A DNA stretch of 43,417 nucleotides, taken from positions 1 through 43,417 of the forward strand of contig JAKARC010000020.1 of assembly GCA_021822385.1 (NCBI GenBank), written 5' to 3'. The translations under genes and the position numbers were made by a program. Below the pieces are notes generated by a model. It had not been told where the DNA came from, ran no database searches, and saw only the letters and a list, made by a program, of their open reading frames with translations. This stretch comes from Pseudomonadota bacterium (GTDB lineage Bacteria; Pseudomonadota; Gammaproteobacteria; Steroidobacterales; Steroidobacteraceae). Of this stretch, positions 31,230 through 40,300 are shown piece after piece; position 1 is the first letter of the stretch, and every line of letters starts with the position of its first letter.

Positions 31230-32021
31230 TTAAAAGAGAATATCGCGCATCTCATAACGCCCGGCCGGTTGTTGCGCCAGCCAGAGCGCGGCAGTAATCG
31301 CCCCGCGGGCAAAGACGGCCCGATCGGTGGCCCGATGCGCCAATACGAGCTGCTCGCCGGGCCCGAGGAAGCGCACCTCGTGCTCTCCGACCACATCGCC
31401 GCCCCGTGAGACCGCGAAGCCAATCGCACCCGGACGCCGCGGACCGGCACGGTCGGCCGCGATCTCATCGAGCGCCGTGCCGCGGGCCGTGGCGGCCACC
31501 TGTCCGAGCGCCAGTGCGGTTCCCGAGGGTGCATCGCGCTTCATCCGGTGATGCGTCTCGAGGATCTCGACGTCAAATTCTGCCGGTAACGCGCTCGCCG
31601 CCTGACGCACCAGCTCCATCAGCAGCGTGACCCCAAGGCTGGTGTTCGCCGCCACGAGCAGCGCAATCTGCCGGGCCGCCTCCGACAGCTCGCTCTCGCT
31701 GAGCAGCGGCCTCAGACCCGTCGTTCCAATGAGCAGAGCCGTGCCTGCGGTGCGACAGGCCGCAAGGTTCGCTGCGCTCGCTTCGGGGCGGGAGAAGTCG
31801 ATGGCAACATCGGCGTTGCGCAGGGCGGCGGCCAGATCCGCACTCAGTGTGATCCCGAGCGGCGCGATACCTGCATACTGTCCCAGGTCCCGTCCGAGCA
31901 CCGGGCTGCCCGCCGCAGTGATCGCCCCGACCAGGCGCAAATCCGGGAATTCTGCCGCCACGCGCGTCAGCGCCTGGCCCATCCGACCGGCGGCTCCGAT
32001 GATGACTGCGCGGATGGTCAC
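31230..32021 (-). CDS. dapB: 4-hydroxy-tetrahydrodipicolinate reductase
   Basis: NAD(P)H-dependent reductase in the diaminopimelate/lysine pathway, 263 residues. The dinucleotide loop is IIGAAGRMGQAL; the catalytic region is ETHHRMKRDAPSGTALALG, with the HH pair and the Lys; RGGDVVGEHEVRFLG and AHRATDRAVFARGA complete the family pattern. It starts with GTG at 32021, 10 bases after dnaJ, so it may be read together with the chaperone genes. A 255-base gap with a new promoter separates it from carA. Confidence 0.97.
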   Translation of the reverse strand: MTIRAVIIGAAGRMGQALTRVAAEFPDLRLVGAITAAGSPVLGRDLGQYAGIAPLGITLSADLAAALRNADVAIDFSRPEASAANLAACRTAGTALLIGTTGLRPLLSESELSEAARQIALLVAANTSLGVTLLMELVRQAASALPAEFDVEILETHHRMKRDAPSGTALALGQVAATARGTALDEIAADRAGPRRPGAIGFAVSRGGDVVGEHEVRFLGPGEQLVLAHRATDRAVFARGAITAALWLAQQPAGRYEMRDILF

Positions 32022-32031
32022 CGGGCGGCGC

Positions 32032-33159
32032 TCAGACGCCGAAGAAGCGCCGCACGCCCTCGAGAAAACCCTTCTCGCGCGGGGAGTGCCGCGAGTCGTT
32101 CTCCTTCAGCGACTCCTCGAGCTTGCGGACCAACTCGCGCTGTTGTGCCGACAGGTGTACGGGCGTCTCGACCACCACGCGGCAGAACAGATCGCCCTGC
32201 GCATTGCTGCGCACGGGCTTGACCCCCTTGCCGCGCAGGCGGAACACGCGTCCGGACTGCGTCTCGGCCGGGATCTTCAACACCACGTTGCCATCCAGGG
32301 TTGGAACCTCCACCGAGCCGCCGAGGGCAGCGATGGCGAAGCTGATCGGCACCTCGCAGGAGAGGTGCTCGCCGTCGCGCTCGAAGATCGGATGCTCGCG
32401 TACGTGCACCTCAACGTAGAGATCCCCCGGCGGACCGCCGTTGCGACCGGCCTCGCCCTCGCCCGAGAGCCGAATGCGATCACCCGTGTCGACACCGGCA
32501 GGCACCTTGACCGAGAGCGTGCGCGTGCGCCGCACCCGGCCCTGGCCGAAGCAGGTGTCGCAGGGATTGCGCACGATCGTACCCGCGCCGCGGCACTTCG
32601 AGCACGTCTGCTGCAGTTGAAAGAAGCCCTGCGAAATGCGGACCTGTCCGCTGCCGCCACAGGCATCACAGGTGCTCGGCTCGCTGCCCTTGGCAGCGCC
32701 CGTGCCATGGCAGGTCTCGCACTCGGTGAGCTTCGGCACTTCGATCTGCACCGTGTGCCCAAAGACCGCTTCGCGCAAATCAAGCTCGAGCTCATAGCGC
32801 AGGTCGGCGCCGCGAAACACCTGCGAGCGGCCACCGCGGCGGGCCGCACCGAAGATGTCGCCGAAGACATCCCCGAAGATATCGCCAAAGGCGTCAGCGG
32901 GGTTCGGACCCGCCCAGCCGCGCGCGCCGGCGGCGCCCTCGAGTCCCGCATGCCCGTACTGATCGTAGACGGAACGTTTGGCCGGATCGGTGAGGATCTC
33001 GTAGGCTTCCTTCGCCTCCTTGAAGCGCCCCTCAGCCTCCGCGTCGCCCGGGTTGCGATCCGGATGATATTTCATCGCCAGGCGCCGATACGCCTTCTTG
33101 ATGTCCGCCTCGCTCGCTGACTTGGGGACCTCGAGAATTTTGTAGAAGTCTTTCTTCAT
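32032..33159 (-). CDS. dnaJ: chaperone protein DnaJ
   Basis: Hsp40 co-chaperone that stimulates DnaK ATPase and delivers clients, 375 residues. J domain 1-70 with [11 protein letters not shown] (HPD motif), a Gly/Phe-type linker ([20 protein letters not shown]), four CxxCxGxG-type zinc repeats ([32 protein letters not shown]), then the client-binding C-terminal domains. It follows dnaK after 72 bases containing a hairpin. Confidence 0.98.
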   Translation of the reverse strand: MKKDFYKILEVPKSASEADIKKAYRRLAMKYHPDRNPGDAEAEGRFKEAKEAYEILTDPAKRSVYDQYGHAGLEGAAGARGWAGPNPADAFGDIFGDVFGDIFGAARRGGRSQVFRGADLRYELELDLREAVFGHTVQIEVPKLTECETCHGTGAAKGSEPSTCDACGGSGQVRISQGFFQLQQTCSKCRGAGTIVRNPCDTCFGQGRVRRTRTLSVKVPAGVDTGDRIRLSGEGEAGRNGGPPGDLYVEVHVREHPIFERDGEHLSCEVPISFAIAALGGSVEVPTLDGNVVLKIPAETQSGRVFRLRGKGVKPVRSNAQGDLFCRVVVETPVHLSAQQRELVRKLEESLKENDSRHSPREKGFLEGVRRFFGV

Positions 33160-33177
33160 GCGCCTCGCACAGTGGCC

Positions 33178-33202
33178 GCGGGGTTTGCGCGGCCAACCCC
33201 GC
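33178..33202. promoter_or_regulatory. stem-loop between dnaK and dnaJ
   Basis: GCGGGGTT and AACCCCGC form an 8-bp perfect inverted repeat around a 9-base loop, ending 18 bases before the dnaJ ATG. No T-run follows in the direction of transcription. It could set the dnaK:dnaJ expression ratio by partial termination or by protecting RNA ends; this is inference from position. Confidence 0.45.
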
Positions 33203-33231
33203 CCACTATACCGACTCGCTCAACTGAACGG

Positions 33232-35193
33232 TCAGGAGGCCTTGCGCCCCTTGTCCTTGACTTCCTCGAACTCGGCGTCGACGACGTTCTCACCGCCGCC
33301 GCTCGCTGCGGCATCCGGTTGCGCGCCCGTACCCGGAGTCGAGGCGCCCGCGCCACTTGCGCCGGCCTCGCCGGCCTGCGCCGCGTAGGCCTTCTGCGCC
33401 AGACTTGCGGAGGCCTGTGCCAGCGCTTCGGTCTTCTTCTCGAGCACCGCCGGATCGTCGCCCTTCAGCGCCGTGCGCAACTCCGCAACCGCCGACTCGA
33501 CGGCGGCCCGCTCGCCCGGCTCGACCTTCTCACCAAGATCCTTCAGGCTGCGCTCCACGGCGTGAATCATCGCATCGGCCTTGTTGCGGCTTTCCACCAG
33601 CTCACGGAACCGCTTGTCCTCGGCCGCATGCGCCTCGGCGTCGCGCACCATGCGCTTGATCTCATCCTCGTTAAGACCACTCGAGGCCTTGATGACGATC
33701 TTCTGCTCGCGCCCGGTAGCCTTGTCCTTCGCCGAGACATTGAGAATGCCGTTGGCGTCGATGTCAAAGGAGACCTCGATCTGCGGCATGCCGCGTGGGG
33801 CGGGCGGAATGTCCGACAAGTCGAACTTGCCGAGCGACTTGTTGTCGGCCGCCCGTTCGCGCTCACCCTGCAGCACATGGATGGTCACCGCCGTCTGATT
33901 GTCGTCAGCGGTCGAGAATACCTGGGCGGCCTTGGTCGGAATGGTCGTGTTCTTCTCGATGAGCTTGGTCATCACACCGCCGAGGGTCTCGATTCCGAGC
34001 GACAGCGGCGTCACATCGAGCAGCAGTACATCCTTGACTTCACCGGCGAGCACCCCGGCCTGAATCGCCGCGCCCACCGCAACGGCCTCATCGGGATTGA
34101 CGTCCTTGCGCGGCTCACGCCCGAAGAAATCCTTGACATATTTCTGCACCAGCGGCATGCGCGTCTGGCCGCCGACCAGAATGACCTCGGCCACGTCGGC
34201 CGCCGAGACGCCTGCGTCCTTCAACGCGGTACGGCAGGGCGCGATGGTTTTCTGCACCAGGTCCTCCACCAGTCCCTCAAGCTTTGCGCGCGTGAGCTTG
34301 ATCGACAGATGCTTCGGGCCCGAGGCATCCGCGGTGATGTACGGCAGATTGATCTCGGTCTGCTGCGTCGAGGACAGCTCGATCTTCGCCTTCTCGGCCG
34401 CCTCCTTCAGGCGCTGCATGGCAAGCGGATCCTTGCGCACATCGACGCCGGATTCCTTCAGGAACTCCTCGGCCAGGAAGTTGATGATGCGCAGGTCGAA
34501 ATCCTCACCGCCGAGGAACGTGTCCCCGTTGGTCGAGAGCACTTCGAACTGGTGCTCCCCGTCGACTTCAGCGATCTCGATGATCGAGATATCGAACGTG
34601 CCGCCGCCGAGGTCGTAGACGGCAATCTTGCGATCCCCGCCCTGCTTGTCGAGCCCGTAGGCGAGGGACGCGGCGGTCGGCTCGTTGATGATGCGCTTGA
34701 CGGTCAGGCCGGCGATGCGGCCGGCGTCCTTGGTTGCCTGGCGCTGCGAGTCGTTGAAATAGGCCGGCACGGTGATCACCGCCTCGGTGACCGGCTCGCC
34801 CAGGTAGTCCTCCGCGGTCTTCTTCATCTTCATCAGCACACGGGCGGAGATCTCCGGCGGCGCCATTTTCTTGCCCTGAACCTCGACCCACGCGTCGCCA
34901 TTGTCCGCGCGCACGATCTTGTAGGGCACCATCTTGGCGTCCCGCTGCACCACCTCGTCTTCGAACTTCCGTCCGATGAGCCGCTTGATCGCGAACAGCG
35001 TGTTCTGCGGATTGGTGACCGCCTGGCGCTTGGCCGGCTGGCCAACCAGCACTTCGTTGTCCTTCGTGAAGGCGACGATCGACGGTGTCGTGCGATCGCC
35101 CTCGCTGTTCTCGATCACCCGGGGCTTGCCGCCCTCCATGATGGCCACGCACGAATTCGTGGTACCGAGGTCGATGCCGATTACCTTTGCCAT
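33232..35193 (-). CDS. dnaK: molecular chaperone DnaK (Hsp70)
   Basis: ATP-driven folding chaperone, 653 residues. N-terminal ATPase domain starts [20 protein letters not shown]; phosphate loop [16 protein letters not shown]; linker [13 protein letters not shown]; substrate domain and helical lid follow. The tail ends with a Gly/Ala/Ser-rich linker and [17 protein letters not shown], a slightly extended form of the usual EEVKDKK end. ATG 35193 is chosen because GGCGGAG lies seven bases upstream; an upstream start at 35208 would add five residues. A heat-shock-type promoter candidate sits at 35248-35275. Confidence 0.98.
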   Translation of the reverse strand: MAKVIGIDLGTTNSCVAIMEGGKPRVIENSEGDRTTPSIVAFTKDNEVLVGQPAKRQAVTNPQNTLFAIKRLIGRKFEDEVVQRDAKMVPYKIVRADNGDAWVEVQGKKMAPPEISARVLMKMKKTAEDYLGEPVTEAVITVPAYFNDSQRQATKDAGRIAGLTVKRIINEPTAASLAYGLDKQGGDRKIAVYDLGGGTFDISIIEIAEVDGEHQFEVLSTNGDTFLGGEDFDLRIINFLAEEFLKESGVDVRKDPLAMQRLKEAAEKAKIELSSTQQTEINLPYITADASGPKHLSIKLTRAKLEGLVEDLVQKTIAPCRTALKDAGVSAADVAEVILVGGQTRMPLVQKYVKDFFGREPRKDVNPDEAVAVGAAIQAGVLAGEVKDVLLLDVTPLSLGIETLGGVMTKLIEKNTTIPTKAAQVFSTADDNQTAVTIHVLQGERERAADNKSLGKFDLSDIPPAPRGMPQIEVSFDIDANGILNVSAKDKATGREQKIVIKASSGLNEDEIKRMVRDAEAHAAEDKRFRELVESRNKADAMIHAVERSLKDLGEKVEPGERAAVESAVAELRTALKGDDPAVLEKKTEALAQASASLAQKAYAAQAGEAGASGAGASTPGTGAQPDAAASGGGENVVDAEFEEVKDKGRKAS

Positions 35194-35247
35194 GATCTGC
35201 TCCGCCACTGTCTACTGTCGTAGGACGTTGAAACTCGTCCGGGTTCT

Positions 35248-35275
35248 TTTTGGGGGCCCATCGGCCCGAATCAAG
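35248..35275 (-). promoter_or_regulatory. sigma-32-like promoter before dnaK
   Basis: CTTGAT, 14 bases, CCCCAAAA resembles the heat-shock consensus CTTGAA-N13/15-CCCCATnT. The -35 element contains the grpE stop codon, so the promoter begins exactly where grpE ends. It has the same 14-base spacing as the copy before grpE. Confidence 0.5.
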
Positions 35276-35876
35276 GTCTGCGGGTCGTCGGTTCGCCACC
35301 CGCGGCCGCCTTGGCCACAATCACCCGCGCCGGACGCAGCAACCGGCCATTGAGCTCATAGCCGCTCTGGACCACCTGCAGCACCGTGTCGGGCGCGGCC
35401 GTCGAGGATTCCTGGGCCAGCATGGCCTCGTGCCGGGCCGGATCGAACGCTTCGCCGAGGGGACGGATGGCCGTGATGCCGAGGGTATCCAATGCCTTGA
35501 CCAGCAATTTCAGTGTGGCCTCCTGCCCCTGGCGCAGACTCTGCACGTCACCCTCGCCCTGGTCGGCGCTCTGCACGGCGAGCTCGAGGCTGTCGCGCAC
35601 CGGCAGCAGCTCGAGGGCAAATTTCTCCAAGCCATAACGGTTGGCCGCCTCGATGTCGCGCTGGGCGCGCTTGCGCACGTTGTCGAGTTCGGCAACCGCC
35701 CGCAGATACTGTTCCCAGTGCTCGCGCGCACGCTGCTCGGCCTCCTGGAGCGCGCTCTGCAATTGCGCCAACTGCGCGCTGTCCTCGCCCGCAGCCGCGG
35801 GGTCCGCGGCGCCGGCGGGTGCTGCTGCTGCGTGCGGTTCCGGTGCCGGGGTTCTGCCGGCCTGTTCAGTGCTCAT
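35271..35876 (-). CDS. grpE: nucleotide exchange factor GrpE
   Basis: Releases ADP from DnaK, 201 residues. A low-complexity Ala/Pro N-terminus precedes the long coiled coil (about 35-95) with YLRAVAELDNVRKRAQRDIE. The beta domain contains GEAFDPARHEAMLAQESSTA, DTVLQVVQSGYELNGRLLRP and ARVIVAK. ATG 35876 is chosen because GGAGAGGA lies six bases upstream; the in-frame TTG at 35882 is unlikely. Lies between hrcA and dnaK. Confidence 0.96.
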   Translation of the reverse strand: MSTEQAGRTPAPEPHAAAAPAGAADPAAAGEDSAQLAQLQSALQEAEQRAREHWEQYLRAVAELDNVRKRAQRDIEAANRYGLEKFALELLPVRDSLELAVQSADQGEGDVQSLRQGQEATLKLLVKALDTLGITAIRPLGEAFDPARHEAMLAQESSTAAPDTVLQVVQSGYELNGRLLRPARVIVAKAAAGGEPTTRRP

Positions 35877-35951
35877 CCGCAATCCTCTCCCAAGGTTCTT
35901 TGCGTCAAAAGGACCGTGGCCCGAGGGGGTGCCGGGGCGGCCCGAACGACT

Positions 35952-35979
35952 CGGTGGGGGTCAACGGCGCGAATTCAAG
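35952..35979 (-). promoter_or_regulatory. sigma-32-like promoter before grpE
   Basis: CTTGAA, 14 bases, CCCCACCG: a perfect heat-shock -35 and the CCCCA core of the -10 at the correct spacing. It overlaps the last codons and stop of hrcA, 76 bases before the grpE start, and would drive grpE-dnaK-dnaJ separately from hrcA. Confidence 0.6.
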
Positions 35980-37022
35980 GCGGCGCCGAGCAGTTTTGCC
36001 GTCATGTCCACGATGGGAATGACTCTCTCGTAGGCCATCCGGGTCGGCCCGATGACCCCAAGGACGCCAACGGCCGAGCCCGGCGAGCCGTAGGGCGCCG
36101 TGATTACGGTGCAGTCATCGAGAATCTGATAGCCGGACTCATGTCCAATGAAAATCTGCACCCCGTCGGCGCGCAGACTCTGATCCAGCAGGTGCAGGAA
36201 GTCGCGCTTCTCGTTGAAGGCCTCGAACAGCCGCCGCAGCCGCTCCACGCTGGAGAGCTCGGCCAAGCTCATCAGATTCGTCTCGCCCTTGATCACGTAC
36301 TCGAGCTGCCCGTCCTGCCGGTCGGATTCGAATACGTGCTGTGCCATAGCGATGGCATCGAGCATGATCTGGTTCATGTGCGCGCGCGCCTCACTCAGCT
36401 GGCGCAGGATCTCCTGGCGCACCTCGGCAAGCGAGCGGCCGCGCAGATGCTCGTTGAGGAACTGCGCGGCGCGCTTCAATTCGGCCGGCGAATAATACCG
36501 CTCGAGCTGGATGATGCGGTTCTGCACGTCGCTGTCGCCGTACACGAGCACCACGAGCACCCGATTCTCCGAGAGCGCGAGAAACTCGATTTGCGTGATC
36601 GATGCCTCGGCGGCACGCGGCAGGGTCACGATCCCGGCCAGGCGGGTGAGACTCGAGAGCAACTGCGAGACGGTGCTCACCAGATCCTTGCCGCTCTCGC
36701 GCAGCGCCGCAAACTGCCGTTCGATCTCATCGGCGGCCGCCGCCGGCAGCGGCTGGATCTGCAGCAGAGAATCGACGAAGAACCGGTAGCCCTTGTCGGT
36801 TGGAATACGCCCCGCAGAGGTATGCGGCGAGGAGACAAAACCAAGTTCCTCGAGGTCGGCCATGACATTACGGATGGTCGCCGAGGACAGCTGCACTCCG
36901 GACTCGCGCGAGAGCGTGCGCGATCCGACCGGCTGACCGTCGCGGATGTAGCTCTCGACGAGCACCCGCAGCAGGTGCTGCGCGCGCTCGCTCAGATGTT
37001 CTTCCCGGCCGTCGTGTGTCAT
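35961..37022 (-). CDS. hrcA: heat-inducible transcription repressor HrcA
   Basis: Winged-helix repressor that normally binds CIRCE elements and is held active by GroEL. 353 residues. DNA-binding part: SYIRDGQPVGSRTLSRESG, SSATIRNVMADLEELGFVSS, PHTSAGRIPTDKGYRFFVD. The C-terminal GAF-like part includes VGVLGVIGPTRMAYERVIP. The frame extends to 37265 through the divergent nadK, but the ATG at 37022 gives a normal length. No Shine-Dalgarno is seen; a strong inverted repeat ends five bases before the ATG. No CIRCE sequence was found in this window. Confidence 0.96.
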   Translation of the reverse strand: MTHDGREEHLSERAQHLLRVLVESYIRDGQPVGSRTLSRESGVQLSSATIRNVMADLEELGFVSSPHTSAGRIPTDKGYRFFVDSLLQIQPLPAAAADEIERQFAALRESGKDLVSTVSQLLSSLTRLAGIVTLPRAAEASITQIEFLALSENRVLVVLVYGDSDVQNRIIQLERYYSPAELKRAAQFLNEHLRGRSLAEVRQEILRQLSEARAHMNQIMLDAIAMAQHVFESDRQDGQLEYVIKGETNLMSLAELSSVERLRRLFEAFNEKRDFLHLLDQSLRADGVQIFIGHESGYQILDDCTVITAPYGSPGSAVGVLGVIGPTRMAYERVIPIVDMTAKLLGAALNSRR

Positions 37023-37026
37023 AGGT

Positions 37027-37059
37027 GCCGGCCGCGTGCCCGTGATGCGCGCGGCCGGC
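37027..37059. repeat. 10-bp-arm inverted repeat in hrcA leader
   Basis: GCCGGCCGCG and CGCGGCCGGC are perfect 10-bp arms around 13 bases. The repeat fills almost the whole predicted hrcA 5' leader and covers the place where a ribosome site would be. It could be an operator, or an RNA hairpin limiting hrcA translation. All arm bases are G or C, so simple melting by heat is unlikely. Confidence 0.7.
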
Positions 37060-37067
37060 AACTCGAA

Positions 37068-37094
37068 ACTATAGGCACAGCGCACGAGCGTCAA
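37068..37094 (-). promoter_or_regulatory. sigma-70 promoter candidate for hrcA
   Basis: TTGACG, 15 bases, TATAGT lies between the divergent hrcA and nadK starts. The hexamers are good (five and five of six) but the spacing is a little short. Start of transcription would be near 37061, two bases before the inverted repeat. Confidence 0.45.
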
Positions 37095-37127
37095 GCAACC
37101 CGGCGGCCGTCCTGCTAGGATTTTCCC

Positions 37128-38009
37128 ATGACCCCTCCTCGCTGTTGCGCGCTGGTCGGCCGGTTTTCCGATCCGCGGGTTGCCGAATCGGCCCAAGCGG
37201 TGCTGGCGCATCTGGCCGACCGCGGCGTCGCCGTGCGCGTGGACGCCCGCATGGCGCTCGCGCACTGCCGGGGTGCGACCGCAATGGCCGAGGAGCAGCT
37301 CGGCACCGATGCCGATCTGATGATCGCGGTGGGCGGCGACGGCACGCTCCTCTATGCGGCGCGTTTGGTGGCGCGCAGCGGAGTGCCCCTGCTCGGCATC
37401 AATCGCGGGCGGCTCGGGTTTCTCACCGATGTCATGCCACAGGACATCCGCGCATGCCTCGATGCGGCCCTGGACGGCCAGCTCGACGCCGATGAGCGTC
37501 CGCTGCTCGCCGCGTGCCTATATCAGGCCGACGGCCGCAGCGCCGTTTCCTTGGCGCTCAACGACGTCGTGCTGCAGAAGCTCGCGACCGGGCGCATGCT
37601 CGACTTCGAGACGCGTGTGGCCGGGAACTATGTGAACACGCATGCCGGCGACGGCATCGTGGTGGCGAGCGCCACCGGCTCGACCGCCTATGCGCTCTCC
37701 TGCGGCGGCCCGATCATCGAGCCGCAGCTCGACATCGTCGTGCTGGCGCCCATTTGTCCGCATACGCTCTCAGACCGCCCGATCGTGGTCTCGGGCCGCT
37801 CGGTGATCGAGATCCGCCTGCTCGACCGACCGGAAATGCGCGCGCAGATCACCTGCGACGGCGTGGTCCTCGGCTCGATGGTCCCCGGCGAAAGATTGCA
37901 GGTGCACCGCGCCGCCGAGCGCATCACATTGCTGCACCCCCCGGGCTACGATTACTACCGACTGCTACGCTCGAAGCTGCAGTGGGGTCGCGGCAACGCC
38001 GAACGTTGA
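37128..38009 (+). CDS. nadK: NAD kinase
   Basis: Phosphorylates NAD to NADP. 293 residues. The nucleotide motif is IAVGGDGTLLYAARL (GGDGT); the NAD-binding NDVV region is LALNDVVLQKL; the conserved DGIVVASATGSTAYALSCGG and the PICPHTLSDRPIVV stretch are intact. ATG 37128 with AGGA upstream. Divergent from hrcA with 105 bases between and followed by recN, an order widespread in Gammaproteobacteria. Confidence 0.97.
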   Translation: MTPPRCCALVGRFSDPRVAESAQAVLAHLADRGVAVRVDARMALAHCRGATAMAEEQLGTDADLMIAVGGDGTLLYAARLVARSGVPLLGINRGRLGFLTDVMPQDIRACLDAALDGQLDADERPLLAACLYQADGRSAVSLALNDVVLQKLATGRMLDFETRVAGNYVNTHAGDGIVVASATGSTAYALSCGGPIIEPQLDIVVLAPICPHTLSDRPIVVSGRSVIEIRLLDRPEMRAQITCDGVVLGSMVPGERLQVHRAAERITLLHPPGYDYYRLLRSKLQWGRGNAER

Positions 38010-38051
38010 GCGCGCGCTGGCGCCGACGGAGAGAGTACCGGTCCTGCACTC

Positions 38052-39761
38052 ATGCTGAACCTCCTGCAGATCCGCGATTTTGCCATCATCGATGCCCTGG
38101 AGCTCACGGTGAAACCGGGGCTCACGGTGCTCACCGGCGAAACCGGCGCCGGCAAATCCATCCTCGTGGATGCCTTGCAGCTGCTCGCCGGGGCGCGCGG
38201 CGGGGCGGAGATGATTCGCCACGGCGCCGAGCGCGCCGAGCTCATCGCCGTGTTCGATGTACGCGCCGCGGCGCCCGAACTCAGCGAGTGGCTCGCCGCG
38301 CAGGCCCTCGGCGGCGAGGAATTGATCGTGCGGCGCATGATCGGCTCTGACGGGCGCTCGCGCGCCTGGCTGAATGGTCAGCCGGCGCCACTGCAGCTGT
38401 TGCGTGAGGCCGGCAACCTGCTCATCGACATTCATGGACAACATGAATTTCAGTCCCTGACCCGGGCGGCCCGCCAGCGCGAACTGCTCGATGAATTCGG
38501 CACGCTCGCGGCGCAGACCCAGAGCCTCACCGCCACCTGGCGGCGCTGGCGCGAGCTGCACACGCACGAGCGTGCGCTCAGCGCGGCCGCCGGCGAACGC
38601 AGCGCACGGCTGGATCTGCTGCGCCATCAGGTCGCTGAACTGGCTGCGCTCGATCTTGGCGCCGGCGAACTCGAGCACCTGCTCGAGGAGCGTGCGCGGC
38701 TCACGCATCGGGGCCGTCTCGCGCAGGCAACCCAGGGTGCCCTCGAGCATCTGTACCAGGACGAAACGCACAATGCCCATGGGGCCGTCGGTCGCGCGCT
38801 GCAGGCGCTGCGCGCCGTAGCAGGCATCGATGCGCGCATCCAGCCCATAGTCACTCTGGTGCAGGAGGCCGAAGTCAACATCCGCGAAGCCGCGCGCGAG
38901 CTTGAGCACTACAGCGAGGGTTTGGAACTCGACACCGAGCGACAGAATGCGGTCGAGACCCGCTTGGCGGCCATTGAAGATCTCGCCCGTAAGCATCGGG
39001 TGGCACCGGCCGAACTCGTGGCGCGCACCGCCGAGCTCGGCGCCGAACTGGCCGTGAACGAGCGCGGGGAGTCCGATCTCGATGCGATGCGAGCCGAGCT
39101 CGCCATGCTGTTGGCGCAATACCGGCGCGAGGCCGAAGGCCTCTCCCGCGCGCGCACCGCCGCAGCTGCGGCACTCGCCACCGCGGTGAGCGCACACATG
39201 CAAAAGCTCGGCATGGCCGGGGGGCGCTTCGAGGTCGGCGTGACCACGGAAGCCGGCGAGCCCGCCGCCCATGGGAGCGACGCGATCGAGTTTCGCGTCA
39301 GCGCCAATCCGGGCCAGCCGCTGCGTCCGCTCGCCCAAGTCGCCTCCGGTGGCGAGCTCTCGCGCCTGTCGCTTGCCGTCGAGGTGGCAAGCAGCGCGCG
39401 CGAAACCCGCTGCATGGTCTTCGATGAGGTCGATGCGGGTATCGGCGGCGCGGTGGCGGAAATCGTCGGCCGCGAGCTGCGTGCACTTGGCGAACGCGGC
39501 CAGGTGCTCTGCGTCACGCACCTGCCGCAAGTGGCCTCGCAGGGTCATCAGCACTTGCGGGTCGAGAAGCGGCTCGCCGGACAGGCGACCCATACTGCGC
39601 TCACCGAACTCGATACGCATGAGCGCATCGAGGAACTGGCTCGCATGCTCGGTGGGGTCGACGTGACCGCTTCGGCGCGCGCGCACGCGCGCGCATTGCT
39701 GGCGGGCACCGACCCGGGCGCGCCGGCCGGCCCCGCCAAGTCTGCCCGGCGAAGCCGTTGA
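38052..39761 (+). CDS. recN: DNA repair protein RecN
   Basis: SMC-like ATPase acting in double-strand break repair, 569 residues. Walker A GETGAGKSI near residue 35, Q-loop region DIHGQHEFQSL, long coiled coil in the middle (about 150-350), ABC signature VASGGELSRLSLA and Walker B CMVFDEVDAGIGG, then VLCVTHLPQVAS. The C-terminus is basic (KSARRSR). It lies 42 bases after nadK and is convergent with fur (7-base gap). Confidence 0.97.
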   Translation: MLNLLQIRDFAIIDALELTVKPGLTVLTGETGAGKSILVDALQLLAGARGGAEMIRHGAERAELIAVFDVRAAAPELSEWLAAQALGGEELIVRRMIGSDGRSRAWLNGQPAPLQLLREAGNLLIDIHGQHEFQSLTRAARQRELLDEFGTLAAQTQSLTATWRRWRELHTHERALSAAAGERSARLDLLRHQVAELAALDLGAGELEHLLEERARLTHRGRLAQATQGALEHLYQDETHNAHGAVGRALQALRAVAGIDARIQPIVTLVQEAEVNIREAARELEHYSEGLELDTERQNAVETRLAAIEDLARKHRVAPAELVARTAELGAELAVNERGESDLDAMRAELAMLLAQYRREAEGLSRARTAAAAALATAVSAHMQKLGMAGGRFEVGVTTEAGEPAAHGSDAIEFRVSANPGQPLRPLAQVASGGELSRLSLAVEVASSARETRCMVFDEVDAGIGGAVAEIVGRELRALGERGQVLCVTHLPQVASQGHQHLRVEKRLAGQATHTALTELDTHERIEELARMLGGVDVTASARAHARALLAGTDPGAPAGPAKSARRSR

Positions 39762-39768
39762 GCGCTGC

Positions 39769-40203
39769 TCAGTGCTCGGGGTTGCGCCGGTGAGGGCAGG
39801 CCTCCCGGCGGCAATGCCCGTAGAGAATCAGCGAGTGGTCGCTGATCTCGAAACGCAGTTTGCGCGCCACCGCGTGCTGGCGCGCCTCAATGTCCGGGTC
39901 CACGAACTCTTCGACGCGGCCGCAGTCCAGACACACGATATGATCGTGATGCGCACCTTCATTGAGCTCGAAAACGGCCATCCCATCCTCGAAATGATGG
40001 CGTGTGACGAGGCCGGCGGTTTCGAACTGTGTGAGGACCCGGTAGACCGTGGCGAGGCCGATGTCCTCGTGGGACGTCAGCAGCGTGCGGTAGATGTCCT
40101 CGGCGGACAGATGCCGCGTCTTGCTGCCGGCGAGGATCTCCAGAATCTTCAGCCGCGGCAGCGTGACTTTCAGGCCCGCTTTGCGCAGGTCGTTGCCTTC
40201 CAC
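39769..40203 (-). CDS. fur: ferric uptake regulator Fur
   Basis: Iron-dependent repressor, 144 residues. Winged helix 1-82 with HLSAEDIYRTLL and GLATVYRVLTQFETAGLV; metal-binding HHDH (85-88); zinc cysteines C91/C94 and C131/C136, matching the Fur spacing in E. coli. It begins with GTG at 40203 with AGAGGCAG upstream. Divergent from bamE by 97 bases, the usual fur-bamE pairing. Confidence 0.97.
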   Translation of the reverse strand: MEGNDLRKAGLKVTLPRLKILEILAGSKTRHLSAEDIYRTLLTSHEDIGLATVYRVLTQFETAGLVTRHHFEDGMAVFELNEGAHHDHIVCLDCGRVEEFVDPDIEARQHAVARKLRFEISDHSLILYGHCRREACPHRRNPEH

Positions 40204-40300
40204 TGCGATCTGCCTCTCCCGGCGTGCAGCGCCGCACGGATCCGGGCGGCGCGTTTCTGATCAGGTATCATCCCCCCTCATTATTGCCTATCGAACCTCC

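Noticed and set aside
37023-37127. CIRCE element for HrcA
   Set aside because: No TTAGCACTC or GAGTGCTAA half-site is visible in the hrcA-nadK gap or elsewhere in the chaperone cluster; the inverted repeat there is unrelated in sequence.
40255-40295. Fur box in the fur/bamE gap (AT-rich ATTATTG and TGATAC stretches)
   Set aside because: Only short partial matches to GATAATGATAATCATTATC; no 19-bp palindrome.
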